Shown: positions 25,521-34,200 of the stretch, one piece after another
How positions within the stretch are numbered: position 1 is the first letter of the stretch
Layout of the letters: each line of letters starts with the position of its first letter
Origin: CAYILR01 sp964364175
Lineage (GTDB): Bacteria > Bdellovibrionota > UBA1018
Reading direction: 5' to 3'
Assembly (NCBI GenBank): GCA_964364175.1
Contig: CAYILR010000042.1
Location: 1-43,180, forward strand
DNA length: 43,180 bases
The notes under the pieces: generated by a model
Seen by the model: only the letters and a program-made list of their open reading frames with translations
What the model was told of the DNA's origin: nothing
Database searches by the model: none
Made by a program: the position numbers and the translations under genes

Positions 25521-25606
25521 GGAGAGATACCCAAGTGGCCAAAGGGACCAGACTGTAAATCTGGCGGCGTTAGCCTTCGAAGGTTCGAATCCTTCTCTCT
25601 CCACCA
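25521..25606 (+). tRNA. tRNA-Tyr (anticodon GTA)
   Basis: This is an 86-base class II tRNA with a long variable arm. The acceptor GGAGAGA pairs with TCTCTCC, the anticodon loop reads CTGTAAA (GTA), the T arm is AAGGTTCGAATCCTT, and CCA is encoded. It is second in the tuf-operon tRNA array. Confidence 0.97.
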
Positions 25607-25682
25607 TTTTTCTAAGGTTTTTTCCCTCTGACGAGCGATAGCGAGTCAGAAGGATTGCAGCTTCTTGAGTCGGTAGGCAAAT

Positions 25683-25823
25683 TCCTTGCTTTTTAAGCGA
25701 GGGATTTTGCGATGGATGCGAGGAGGGGAGAGTGAGAGAGCCGGAGCGTACTCATGTACGCGAGGCGAATCGAACGAAACCCGACGAAGCAGACGCGCAA
25801 AAGCACCGCTTAAAAAGCAAGGA
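25683..25823 (+). repeat. Nested inverted repeat with tandem G.A core in the tRNA-Tyr/tRNA-Gly spacer
   Basis: The outer arms 25683-25699 and 25807-25823 pair perfectly over 17 bases, and 25705-25711 pairs with 25796-25802. At the centre, CCGGAGCGTAC (25741-25751) faces GTACGCGAGG (25756-25765). GCGTAC/GTACGC pairs around a four-base loop, then A45.G62 and G44.A63 form a tandem mismatch before C42-G65. It almost fills the 219-base spacer and would be transcribed with the tRNAs, where it could serve as a processing or stability hairpin. Confidence 0.8.
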
Positions 25824-25825
25824 GA

Positions 25826-25902
25826 GCGGGAGTAGCTCAATTGGCTAGAGTATCAGCCTTCCAAGCTGAGGGTTGCGGGTTCGAGACCCGTCTCCCGCTC
25901 CA
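25826..25902 (+). tRNA. tRNA-Gly (anticodon TCC)
   Basis: Acceptor GCGGGAG pairs with CTCCCGC, the D arm is GCTCAATTGGCTAGAGT, and the anticodon arm TCAGC-CTTCCAA-GCTGA carries TCC. The T arm is GCGGGTTCGAGACCCGT, the discriminator is T and CCA is encoded. It begins three bases after the preceding inverted repeat ends. Confidence 0.97.
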
Positions 25903-25951
25903 AAATTTTGAAGCCCAAGCGGAAAGGATTCTGCAAGGGGAATTCCAGCAA

Positions 25952-26070
25952 AAAGTTGGAGTTTTGACTTTAGACAAGGAAGGTTTTGAAAAAAAACCGG
26001 AGCGTACACGACAGTACGTGAGGATTTTTTTTCAAAATCTGACGCCGTATAAAGTCAAAAATACAACTTT
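25952..26070 (+). repeat. Nested inverted repeat with tandem G.A core in the tRNA-Gly/tRNA-Thr spacer
   Basis: The outer arms 25952-25972 and 26050-26070 match at 19 of 21 positions. An inner stem pairs the A8 stretch of 25983-25996 with the T8 stretch of 26025-26038. The core CCGGAGCGTAC (25997-26007) faces GTACGTGAGGA (26014-26024): CGTAC pairs, G.T and the tandem A26001.G26020/G26000.A26021 mismatches follow, then C98-G23. It is the closest relative of the element in the preceding spacer, although the flanking arms are unrelated. Confidence 0.8.
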
Positions 26071-26096
26071 CCCACTGGTACTAGGCAAGTTTTTAG

Positions 26097-26173
26097 GCTC
26101 TTGTAGCTCAGTTGGCTAGAGCACTCCCTTGGTAAGGGAGAGGTCATCGGTTCAAGTCCGATCAAGAGCACCA
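26097..26173 (+). tRNA. tRNA-Thr (anticodon GGT)
   Basis: Acceptor GCTCTTG pairs with CAAGAGC, the anticodon arm CTCCC-TTGGTAA-GGGAG carries GGT, the T arm is ATCGGTTCAAGTCCGAT, the discriminator is A and CCA is encoded. It is the last tRNA before tuf. Confidence 0.97.
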
Positions 26174-26325
26174 CTTTTCCATAAGGGAGAGTGGCAACTA
26201 GGAGGTTTTTAAAAGTTTCCCGAGAGGGAGAACGGTTCCAGGATCCGGTAAATTCTTGGCCAACAACGAGTGGCTAGCGCCACGCGGTAACAAACAGAAG
26301 AAGGAAACTCAAAGCGAGGTAAACT

Positions 26326-27516
26326 ATGTCTAAAGAAAAATTTAACCGATCTAAACCCCATATGAACATCGGGACCATTGGCCACGTCGACCATGGAAAA
26401 ACCACTCTGACTGCAGGGATCACGTCAGTGCTAGCGAGCAAGGGCTGGGCTAAAGTCCGCGCTTACGACAGCATTGATAACGCTCCTGAAGAAAAAGAAC
26501 GTGGAATTACCATCAACACGTCTCACGTCGAATACGAGACCTCCAAGCGCCACTACGCACACGTGGACTGCCCAGGTCACGCCGACTACGTGAAAAACAT
26601 GATCACCGGCGCTGCTCAAATGGACGGCGGTATCTTGGTTGTTTCTGCTGCTGACGGCCCGATGCCTCAAACCCGAGAGCACATTTTGTTGGCTCGTCAG
26701 GTCGGCGTTCCCGCCCTCGTCGTATTTTTGAACAAATGCGATATGGTCGATGATTTGGAACTGATTGACCTCGTGGAAATGGAAGTTCGCGAATTGCTGA
26801 CTTCATACAAATTTCCTGGCGACAAAATTCCTTTTATCCGCGGTTCAGGCTTAAAAGCTCTGGAAGGCGACAAAGGTCCGTTGGGCGAAGAAGCCATCAT
26901 GAAGCTCATGGATGCTTGCGACGAATATATCCCAGAGCCAAAACGTGAAAAAGATAAGCCCTTCTTGATGCCAGTCGAAGACGTTTTCTCGATCTCAGGT
27001 CGAGGAACTGTTGTGACCGGTCGGGTTGAGCGTGGCGTGATTAAAGTCGGCGAAGAGATCGAAATCATTGGCTTGCGTCCTACCATCAAAACGGTGGTCA
27101 CTGGAGTTGAGATGTTCCGTAAACTTCTCGATCAAGGTGAAGCTGGCGACAACATCGGTGCTTTGCTCCGTGGAACCAAAAAAGAAGAAGTCGAGCGCGG
27201 CCAAGTTCTGGCTCACGTCGGAACCGTTACGCCTCACAAAAAGTTCAAAGGCTCGGTATACATTCTTACGAAAGAAGAAGGCGGACGTCACACTCCGTTC
27301 TTTAAAGGATACCGTCCTCAGTTCTACTTCCGCACGACTGACGTGACTGGCGTCGTGACTCTCCCTGCAAACGTAGAGATGGTCATGCCTGGTGACAACA
27401 TTCAGATCGAAGTCGAGTTGATCACTCCGATCGCGATGGAAAAAGAACTGCGTTTCGCAATTCGCGAAGGCGGCCGTACCGTAGGTGCAGGCGTCGTCGC
27501 TGAAATCATCGAGTAA
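26326..27516 (+). CDS. tuf: Elongation factor Tu
   Basis: This 396-residue GTPase delivers aminoacyl-tRNA to the ribosome. G motifs are visible: GHVDHGKTT (G1), DCPGHADY (G3) and NKCDMVDD (G4), with the effector region RGITINTSHVEYE. Domains 2 and 3 are complete (EDVFSISGRGTVVTGRVERG, GVVTLPANVEMVMPGDN, FAIREGGRTVGAGVV). GAGGT lies seven bases before the ATG. The 152-base leader after tRNA-Thr carries a short hairpin at 26270-26283 (GTGGC/GCCAC) but no recognised riboregulator. Position after four tRNAs and before tRNA-Trp-secE is the ancestral tufB arrangement. Confidence 0.98.
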   Translation: MSKEKFNRSKPHMNIGTIGHVDHGKTTLTAGITSVLASKGWAKVRAYDSIDNAPEEKERGITINTSHVEYETSKRHYAHVDCPGHADYVKNMITGAAQMDGGILVVSAADGPMPQTREHILLARQVGVPALVVFLNKCDMVDDLELIDLVEMEVRELLTSYKFPGDKIPFIRGSGLKALEGDKGPLGEEAIMKLMDACDEYIPEPKREKDKPFLMPVEDVFSISGRGTVVTGRVERGVIKVGEEIEIIGLRPTIKTVVTGVEMFRKLLDQGEAGDNIGALLRGTKKEEVERGQVLAHVGTVTPHKKFKGSVYILTKEEGGRHTPFFKGYRPQFYFRTTDVTGVVTLPANVEMVMPGDNIQIEVELITPIAMEKELRFAIREGGRTVGAGVVAEIIE

Positions 27517-27572
27517 TCGTTTGATTGATGGTTTGCTTGTGGCGAGAGCCGCAGGTTGAGTTTCTGTTTGGA

Positions 27573-27610
27573 GGGGTAGGGAGGTTCGAGAAATCGAATC
27601 TCCCTGTCCC
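27573..27610 (+). promoter_or_regulatory. Long GAAA-loop hairpin between tuf and tRNA-Trp
   Basis: Bases 27573-27589 pair with 27594-27610 over 17 positions, including three G.T wobbles, closed by a GAAA tetraloop at 27590-27593. It ends nine bases before tRNA-Trp and there is no T tract, so it is more likely an RNA-processing or mRNA 3'-protection stem than a terminator. Confidence 0.6.
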
Positions 27611-27619
27611 GTTGGAAGT

Positions 27620-27695
27620 AGGCCAGTAGCTCTAACGGTAGAGCGGCGGATTCCAAATCCGTAGGTTGTGGGTTCGAATCCCTCCTGGCCTGCCA
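27620..27695 (+). tRNA. tRNA-Trp (anticodon CCA)
   Basis: Acceptor AGGCCAG pairs with CTGGCCT, the anticodon arm GCGGA-TTCCAAA-TCCGT carries CCA, the T arm is GTGGGTTCGAATCCCTC, the discriminator is G and CCA is encoded. Its place between tuf and secE is common in proteobacteria. Confidence 0.97.
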
Positions 27696-27761
27696 AAAAA
27701 CAGAACTGTGAAAGAACGCAGGAAGAGCAAAAGATAAAAAGGATAACGACAGAAGAGCACT

Positions 27762-28136
27762 ATGGAAAATGCAAATCAAAAATGGGTTAATCTGAGCTAT
27801 CTCGCTGTTGCTGCGCTAACGAGCTATGTGTTCTTTTCGGGCATGATGAAGTTGACCGGGGTTTATGACCTGGAAGCAAAAATCCGCAATTTTGAAATCA
27901 TTCTTCGGATTGTCTCGATCGCGATTGGTGGAATTTTGTTTTTAGTGCTTTTGAAGCACCCCAAAAGCAATGCGTTCATGAACGAAGTCGTGACCGAGTT
28001 GACGAAAGTCACTTGGCCAACTCAGAAAGAGACAACGTCCGCAACGATGATTACTATCGTGATGGTATTGATTTCGGGTATGATTTTGGGATTTCTGGAC
28101 TATGTCTGGACCAAAGTCATGCAGTGGATTCTATAA
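27762..28136 (+). CDS. secE: Preprotein translocase subunit SecE
   Basis: The 124-residue membrane protein has three predicted membrane segments at about 10-30, 46-62 and 97-115, like the long E. coli-type SecE rather than the single-span form. The conserved cytoplasmic amphipathic region FMNEVVTELTKVTWPTQKETTSATMIT is diagnostic. It clamps SecY in the inner-membrane protein channel. It lies upstream of nusG as in most bacteria. Confidence 0.95.
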   Translation: MENANQKWVNLSYLAVAALTSYVFFSGMMKLTGVYDLEAKIRNFEIILRIVSIAIGGILFLVLLKHPKSNAFMNEVVTELTKVTWPTQKETTSATMITIVMVLISGMILGFLDYVWTKVMQWIL

Positions 28137-28178
28137 AAGTTATTGATTAGGTTGATTTAAACTAAGGAGAAACAAAAC

Positions 28179-28742
28179 GTGGATTCTGGAACAGTTCAGC
28201 AAGCAGGAGCCGCAGAAAAATCATGGTACGTCGTTCATACCTATTCTGGGTATGAGCACAAGGCCAAGACTGCACTTGAAGAGCGGATTCGATCGTTGAA
28301 AAAAGAACCTTTTTTCGGGGAAGTAATTGTTCCCGAAGAAAACGTGGTTGAACTGGTCAAAGGACAGAAGCGGACCACTAAACGTCGTTTTTTTCCGGGC
28401 TACATTCTGGTGAACATGGTTCTGAATGAAGAGACCTGGCATATTGTGAAAAATACGCCAAAAATCACAGGTTTTGTTGGCGATAAAGTCAAGCCGGTTC
28501 CGGTTCCCCTTTCGGAAGTCGAAAAAATGACCAATCGGATTGCTGAAGGTCAGGCGAAACCCCGTCCTCGGATCTCCTTTCAAGAAGGTGAGACGGTTCG
28601 TGTGGTGGATGGTCCGTTCTCGAACTTCAGTGGGACTATCGAAGACGTTAACCAAGATAAGGGCAAAGTCCGAGTTTTGGTGAGCATTTTTGGTCGATCG
28701 ACCCCTGTTGAACTCGATTTTATTCAAGTTGAGAAAGTTTAG
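28179..28742 (+). CDS. nusG: Transcription termination/antitermination protein NusG
   Basis: The 187-residue protein starts with GTG 28179 preceded by AAGGAG at optimal spacing. The N-terminal NGN domain shows KSWYVVHTYSGYEHKAKTALEERI and FFPGYILVNM. The C-terminal KOW domain shows FQEGETVRVVDGPFSNFSGTIEDVNQDKGKVRVLVSIFGRSTPVELDF. NusG couples RNA polymerase to Rho and the ribosome. Confidence 0.97.
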   Translation: MDSGTVQQAGAAEKSWYVVHTYSGYEHKAKTALEERIRSLKKEPFFGEVIVPEENVVELVKGQKRTTKRRFFPGYILVNMVLNEETWHIVKNTPKITGFVGDKVKPVPVPLSEVEKMTNRIAEGQAKPRPRISFQEGETVRVVDGPFSNFSGTIEDVNQDKGKVRVLVSIFGRSTPVELDFIQVEKV

Positions 28743-28780
28743 TTGGCAATTTTAAAAATTTAGGATAAGAGGCTCCACCT

Positions 28781-29206
28781 ATGGCAAAAAAGGCAGTTGG
28801 TCAGATTAAACTCCAGATCCCTGGCGGTCAGGCGAATCCGGCTCCCCCAGTGGGACCGGCGCTCGGTCAACGGGGTGTCAACATCATGGAATTCTGCAAG
28901 GCGTTCAACGCTAAAACGCAGGACCAGAAGGGCACGATCATTCCGGTGATCATCACCGTTTATTCGGACCGCTCTTTCACCTTCATCACCAAAACTCCTC
29001 CTGCTTCTGTGTTGCTTTTCAAGGCAGCAAAGATCGAGAAGGGCAGCGGCGAACCCAACAAGAAAAAAGTGGGTAAGGTGAACAAGAAACAATTGGAAGA
29101 AATTGCCAAAGTAAAACTACCTGATTTGACTGCTGCATCGGTTGAAGCTGCGATGAGAACCGTCGCTGGCTCTGCTCGAAGTGCAGGCATTACGGTGGAA
29201 GGATAA
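28781..29206 (+). CDS. rplK: 50S ribosomal protein L11
   Basis: The 141-residue protein reads IKLQIPGGQANPAPPVGPALGQRGVNIMEFCKAFNAKT near the N-terminus, the L11 signature, and the C-terminal rRNA-binding domain ends AAMRTVAGSARSAGITVEG. It binds the GTPase-associated centre of 23S rRNA. It is 38 bases after nusG. Confidence 0.98.
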   Translation: MAKKAVGQIKLQIPGGQANPAPPVGPALGQRGVNIMEFCKAFNAKTQDQKGTIIPVIITVYSDRSFTFITKTPPASVLLFKAAKIEKGSGEPNKKKVGKVNKKQLEEIAKVKLPDLTAASVEAAMRTVAGSARSAGITVEG

Positions 29207-29235
29207 TCTAAATTTTTAACTGTTGTTTAAATACT

Positions 29236-29272
29236 GTGGGAGCTGGATGAGTCAATCTGGCGTTTGCACCAC
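29236..29272 (+). promoter_or_regulatory. Candidate L1-binding mRNA leader upstream of rplA
   Basis: Between rplK and rplA, GTGGGAGCTGGATGAG (from 29236) resembles the L1-binding stretch of 23S rRNA helices 76-78 and L1 autoregulatory mRNA sites. It folds with GTGG/CCAC (29236-29239 with 29269-29272) and GCTGGA/TCTGGC around an eight-base loop, leaving an asymmetric internal loop. It ends 11 bases before the rplA start. The location inside the operon rather than before rplK is less usual. The call rests on resemblance and fold only. Confidence 0.45.
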
Positions 29273-29283
29273 GAGGTAAAGAA

Positions 29284-30039
29284 ATGTCTGAAGTAAATAA
29301 GGCAGAGAAAAAAAAGAAGCCAAAAGGCTTGGGCTATCATGGCAAGAAGTATTTCGACGCTCTTGCTAAGGTTGATTCTGTTAAAAACTACAATGTTCAA
29401 GAAGCTTTCGATCTGCTTCCTCAGTTGGCATATGCCAAATTTGATGAGACAGTTGAAGCCGTTTACAGCCTGGGCGTTGACCCCAAGCACGCGGATCAAA
29501 TGGTCCGAGGTGCTGTGGTTCTTCCTCACGGGATTGGAAAATCGGTTCGTTTGGCTGTTCTGGCTAAAGGTGAAAAAGCAAAAGAAGCTGAAGCTGCAGG
29601 CGCTGACTTTGTGGGTTCTGATGATTTGATCACAAAAATTTCGGGCGGATGGTTGGAATTCGATAAGATGATTGCAACCCCTGACATGATGGTGGCTGTA
29701 TCGAAAATCGGTAAGCTCCTCGGCCCCCGCGGTTTGATGCCGAACCCAAAATTGGGAACAGTGACTTTTGATGTAGCAAGAGCAGTAAAAGAACAAAAAC
29801 TGGGTAAAGTCGAATACCGCGCTGAAAAAGCCGGTGTTGTGCATGTACCGATCGGAAAAAAATCTTTTGGTTCGGATAAATTGAGAGAGAATTTCTTGGC
29901 TCTGACTAATGCGATCGTGAAAGCAAAGCCTCCGACTAGCAAAGGGATCTACATGCGTCGCGTGACTATATCAGCAACGATGAGTCCTGGAGTTCATATC
30001 GATCCGCTGGATGCAATGACTGCATCGGCAGGCGCGTAA
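29284..30039 (+). CDS. rplA: 50S ribosomal protein L1
   Basis: The 251-residue protein has the L1 signatures SLGVDPKHADQMVRGAVVLPHGIGKSVR, TPDMMVAVSKIGKLLGPRGLMPNPKLGTV and the C-terminal KGIYMRRVTISATMSPGVHID. An N-terminal extension of about 20 residues is Lys-rich (KAEKKKKPKGLGYHGKK) and longer than in E. coli. L1 forms the mobile stalk that releases deacylated tRNA and represses its own operon. GAGGT precedes the ATG. Confidence 0.97.
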   Translation: MSEVNKAEKKKKPKGLGYHGKKYFDALAKVDSVKNYNVQEAFDLLPQLAYAKFDETVEAVYSLGVDPKHADQMVRGAVVLPHGIGKSVRLAVLAKGEKAKEAEAAGADFVGSDDLITKISGGWLEFDKMIATPDMMVAVSKIGKLLGPRGLMPNPKLGTVTFDVARAVKEQKLGKVEYRAEKAGVVHVPIGKKSFGSDKLRENFLALTNAIVKAKPPTSKGIYMRRVTISATMSPGVHIDPLDAMTASAGA

Positions 30040-30050
30040 GGGAGAATGAC

Positions 30051-30599
30051 ATGAATCGCACAGAAAAAACTGAACTTGCGGCTACTCTGAAGGAAAAATT
30101 TTCCAAAGCCAAAGTCACTATATTTTCAGATTATAAAGGTTTGTCCGCCAATCAGGCCAACGACTTGAGAAAGTTGCTTCGTGCACAAAATGCAGAAGCA
30201 AAGGTCATCAAGAATAACGTGGCTCGTCTGGTGGCAAAAGAGGGCGTCTTTGGAACCGGTGCAAGCGTTGTGGATAACAACGTGGGCCCGACTCTGGCGA
30301 CGTTTGCTTATGGAGACCCTGCTGCTGCGGCGAAGGTTCTTTATAAGTTTGCTCAAGATAACGAAGCTTTCAGCCTAAAAAACGGCTTATTGGGAACTCT
30401 AGCGATTGATACTGCTGGTATCGAAGAGCTAGCTAAGTTGCCAAGCCGTGAGGTGTTGTTGGCTAAGTTGTTGGGCAGCATGAACGCTCCAATTTCCAAT
30501 TTCGTTGGCGTATTGGCAGCTGTCCCCAGAAGTCTGGTGACAGTCCTGTCCGCTATCGAGAAGAAGAAGACAGAAGGAGCTGGCAGCTCAGCAAGCTGA
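30051..30599 (+). CDS. rplJ: 50S ribosomal protein L10
   Basis: The 182-residue protein shows the L10 pattern: KVTIFSDYKGLSANQANDLRKLLRAQNAEAKVIKNNVARLVAKE, then a central GNVG-like segment, and C-terminal helices (FVGVLAAVPRSLVTVLSAIEKKK) that anchor L7/L12 dimers. It begins 11 bases after rplA with GGGAG as ribosome-binding site, leaving no room for the long L10 leader found in enterobacteria. Confidence 0.96.
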   Translation: MNRTEKTELAATLKEKFSKAKVTIFSDYKGLSANQANDLRKLLRAQNAEAKVIKNNVARLVAKEGVFGTGASVVDNNVGPTLATFAYGDPAAAAKVLYKFAQDNEAFSLKNGLLGTLAIDTAGIEELAKLPSREVLLAKLLGSMNAPISNFVGVLAAVPRSLVTVLSAIEKKKTEGAGSSAS

Positions 30600-30661
30600 C
30601 ACGAAACTGAATAAACCCTGATGCTATCAGGAAAAACGAACGAAGACGAAAGGTAGAATTT

Positions 30662-31039
30662 ATGTCTGCTATGACAAAAGAAAACATTATTACTGCAATT
30701 GAAACGATGAGCGTTCTCGAGCTTTCCCAGCTCGTGAAAGACCTCGAAAACAAGTTTGGCGTGTCCGCTGCTGCCCCTGTGGCAATGATGGGCGCTGTTG
30801 CAGGTGCTGCACCTGTTGCTGAAGCTAAAACTGAGTTCACCGTGGTTCTCACCGCCGCAGGCGACAAGAAAATCAACGTGATCAAAGAAGTTCGCACGAT
30901 CACTGGTCTCGGCTTGAAAGAAGCTAAAGATCTGGTCGAAGGCGCACCTAAGACCGTAAAAGAAGGCGTAAGCAAAGCTGACGCTGAAGAAATGAAGAAA
31001 AAGCTCGAAGCTGAAGGCGCTAAAGTCGAAATTAAGTAA
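30662..31039 (+). CDS. rplL: 50S ribosomal protein L7/L12
   Basis: At 125 residues, it has an N-terminal dimerisation domain (IITAIETMSVLELSQLVKDLENKFGV), an Ala/Pro/Val-rich hinge, and the C-terminal factor-binding domain (TEFTVVLTAAGDKKINVIKEVRTITGLGLKEAKDLVEGAP). It recruits translational GTPases. It is 62 bases after rplJ and followed by a 163-base gap with an attenuator-like hairpin before rpoB. Confidence 0.98.
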   Translation: MSAMTKENIITAIETMSVLELSQLVKDLENKFGVSAAAPVAMMGAVAGAAPVAEAKTEFTVVLTAAGDKKINVIKEVRTITGLGLKEAKDLVEGAPKTVKEGVSKADAEEMKKKLEAEGAKVEIK

Positions 31040-31063
31040 TCGACTTCTCGCTCGTTTTTCTGG

Positions 31064-31125
31064 CCTGCAGGGTAACAGTACTATAGTAACACTACAGATG
31101 TTATTCCTGTAGGTTGGATTTTTTT
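31064..31125 (+). terminator. Partial terminator/attenuator between rplL and rpoB
   Basis: CCTGCAGG-GTAACA (31064-31077) pairs with TGTTA-TTCCTGTAGG (31099-31113), enclosing a second small palindrome (TACTATAGTA). The stem is followed within six bases by a T7 run at 31119-31125. In E. coli most transcripts stop in the same intergenic region, which lowers rpoBC expression relative to the ribosomal proteins; this hairpin is well placed for that. Confidence 0.65.
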
Positions 31126-31202
31126 ACTGGCTTTGACTTAAATTTCATGATTCTGGTCTTAATCATCGGTAACGTGTTTTAACACACACTAAAGGAGCGC
31201 GC

Positions 31203-34200
31203 ATGGCATCTCTTTTCTCGGAGAATCGCCGAATCCGTAAGGATTTTTCTAAAATTTCAACTCCGGTTGATATTCCCAACCTGATCGACTTGCAGAGGAG
31301 ATCTTACGAAAAGTTCCTGCAGTCGGATGTTCCTCCGCATAAGAGGGATGTGAGTGGTTTGAACGCTGTGTTCAAATCTGTTTTCCCGATTGAGGACTTC
31401 AACAAGACCGCTTCTCTAGAGTTTGAGAGCTACGTACTGGAAAAACCCAAGTACGAAGTCAACGAGTGCCGTCAACGTGGGATGACCTACGCTGCTCCCC
31501 TCAAAATCACCGTTCGCCTGGTGGTTTATGACGTGGAAGAGACGACAGGCAATCGCAACATCCGCGACATCAAAGAACAAGAAGTTTACATGGGCGAGAT
31601 CCCGCTCATGACCGAAGCCGGTTCTTTCATCGTCAACGGCACTGAGCGCGTGATCGTTAGCCAGTTGCACCGTTCACCTGGCGTTATTTTTGACCATGAC
31701 CATGGCAAAAGCCATTCCAGCGGAAAAATTCTTTATTCAGCTCGCGTGATCCCTCATCGTGGATCTTGGCTGGATTTTGAATTTGACCACAAAGACATCC
31801 TGTATGCCCGTATCGATCGCAAGCGGAAGCTTCCTGCAACGATCATTCTACGTGCGCTGGGAATGTCGACTCAAGAAATTCTGAACTATTTCTACAAAAT
31901 TGAAAAAGTGACCTTCGAAAAAGAGAAGATCTTCAAGAGCGTCGACCTTGAGATCTTGGCTGGTCAGCGAGCCGAAGACGATATTCTGGACCCAAAAACG
32001 GGCGAAGCGATCGTCAAAAAGAATCGCAAATTCACCAAAGCCGTCATCCGTAAAATTGAAGAAGCGAAAATCACCACACTCGAGATCTCCAAAGAATCTC
32101 TGGTAGGCCGTGTCGCTTCCGAAGATATTGTGGACGAGTCTACTGGTGAAGTCCTTTTGGAAACCAATCAAGAATTGACTGATTCCAAAGTCGTTGAGCT
32201 TCGCAAAAAAGGAATCAAGTACATCAATCTGATTTACACCGATAACCTGACCTTTGGTCCGTTTGTCCGTGATACTTTGGCAATTGATAAAGTCACCAAT
32301 CCTGATGAGTCCCTCATCGAGATTTACAAGCGAATGCGTCCCGGTGATCCTCCAACGATCGAAGCTGCAAAACAGCTTTTCGAGAACATGTTCTTCAATT
32401 CTGACCGATATGACTTGTCCAAAGTCGGCCGTTTGAAATTGAATTACAAATTCCCACAGAACAATATTCCTGTGGAGACTTCAACTTTGACCAAACAAGA
32501 TATCTTGAGCACGCTCTTGTATCTCTGTGAATTGAACAACGGTCGTGGAACCATCGATGATATCGATCACTTGGGTAACCGACGTGTTCGTCCCGTGGGT
32601 GAATTGATCGAGAACCAATATCGCATCGGTTTGGTGCGTATGGAACGCGCAATCAAAGAGCGAATGAGCATTCAAGAAATTGAAACTCTGATGCCCCATG
32701 ATTTGATCAATCAAAAGCCAGTGTCTGCAGTCGTGAAGGAATTTTTCGGCTCCAGCCAATTGTCTCAGTTCATGGATCAAACCAATCCTTTGTCCGAAGT
32801 GACTCACAAACGTCGTTTGTCAGCACTGGGCCCAGGCGGTTTGACTCGCGAGCGAGCAGGCTTCGAAGTCCGCGACGTTCACAACACTCACTACGGTCGT
32901 ATTTGCCCGATTGAGACTCCCGAGGGTCCAAACATCGGTTTGATCGCCAGCTTGTCGACTTATGCTCGTGTGAACGAGTATGGTTTCATTGAAACCCCTT
33001 ATCGCGAGATCAAAGAACGAGGTATTTCTTCGTCGATTCGATTCTTCACTGCGACTGAGGAAGAGAACAAAATCATCGCTCAAGTTTCGCCCGAGGCTTT
33101 GAAGTCGGGTAAACTTTCTGATGCAATGGTTCCAGCTCGTCGTAAAGGGGACTATGCTCTAGTCAACCCAGACGAAGTTGAGTTGATGGACGTGTCCGCT
33201 AACCAATTGGTGTCGATTGCCGCTTCGTTGATTCCGTTTTTGGAACACGATGATGCTAACCGCGCATTGATGGGTTCCAACATGCAACGTCAGGCAGTTC
33301 CGCTGCTTCGCACACATGCTCCGATGGTCGGAACGGGAATCGAGTCCGTTGTGGCTCGTGACTCCGGTCAGATTATTCTGTCGAAGCATGAGGGAGAAGT
33401 GACTCTGGTGGATGGGACCAAAATCGTGGTTCGTCGTACTGGCGCAAAAGCTGAAGTCGGATCTGATGTCGATATTTATCACCTGACCAAGTACCAACGC
33501 TCGAACCAAAATACCTGTGTGAATCAACGCCCCGTTGTTCGCGCCGGTGACAAAGTGAAAGCGGGAGAAGTCTTGGCTGACGGTCCCGCAACCGATGCAG
33601 GTGAGTTGGCTCTGGGACAAAACGTGCTCGTCGCGTTCATGCCTTGGAACGGTTACAACTTCGAAGACTCGATTCTGATTTCTGAACGTCTGATCAAGGA
33701 AGACACATTCACCTCGATTCACATTGAGGAATTCGAATGCGTTGCTCGTGACACTAAACTTGGAAAAGAAGAAGTCACCCGCGATATTCCAAACGTTGGC
33801 GAAGAAGCTTTGAAAGATCTCGACGAGAGCGGAATTATCCGCATCGGCGCAGAAGTGAAGCCCGGCGATATCCTCGTCGGAAAAGTGACTCCCAAAGGCG
33901 AGACTCAACTCTCTCCTGAAGAGAAACTCTTGCGCGCGATCTTCGGTGAAAAAGCCGGTGACGTTCGTGACACTTCTCTACGAGTACCTTCGGGTGTTCA
34001 AGGGATCATTATCAGCGCACAGGTCTTCGCTCGCGAAGGTACGGAGCAAGATGCCAGAACTCAAGCGATCCTCGAAGAAGAAGTCACACGCTTCCGACGC
34101 GATGAAAGAATCGAGCTCGATGCGATCCGATTGTCTGCACTCGAGAAAATCACTCGTCTCCTGAGTGGCACTACCACTACAGGCAAGCTCTTGTCCGAAG

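Noticed and set aside
25607..26096. tRNA-spacer repeats as a CRISPR array or tRNA pseudogenes
   Set aside because: There are only two elements with unrelated arms and no regular spacer units, and neither folds as a cloverleaf.
26995..27696. 233-codon antisense frame over the tuf end and tRNA-Trp
   Set aside because: It runs through a tRNA gene and the antisense of EF-Tu; it is a shadow frame.
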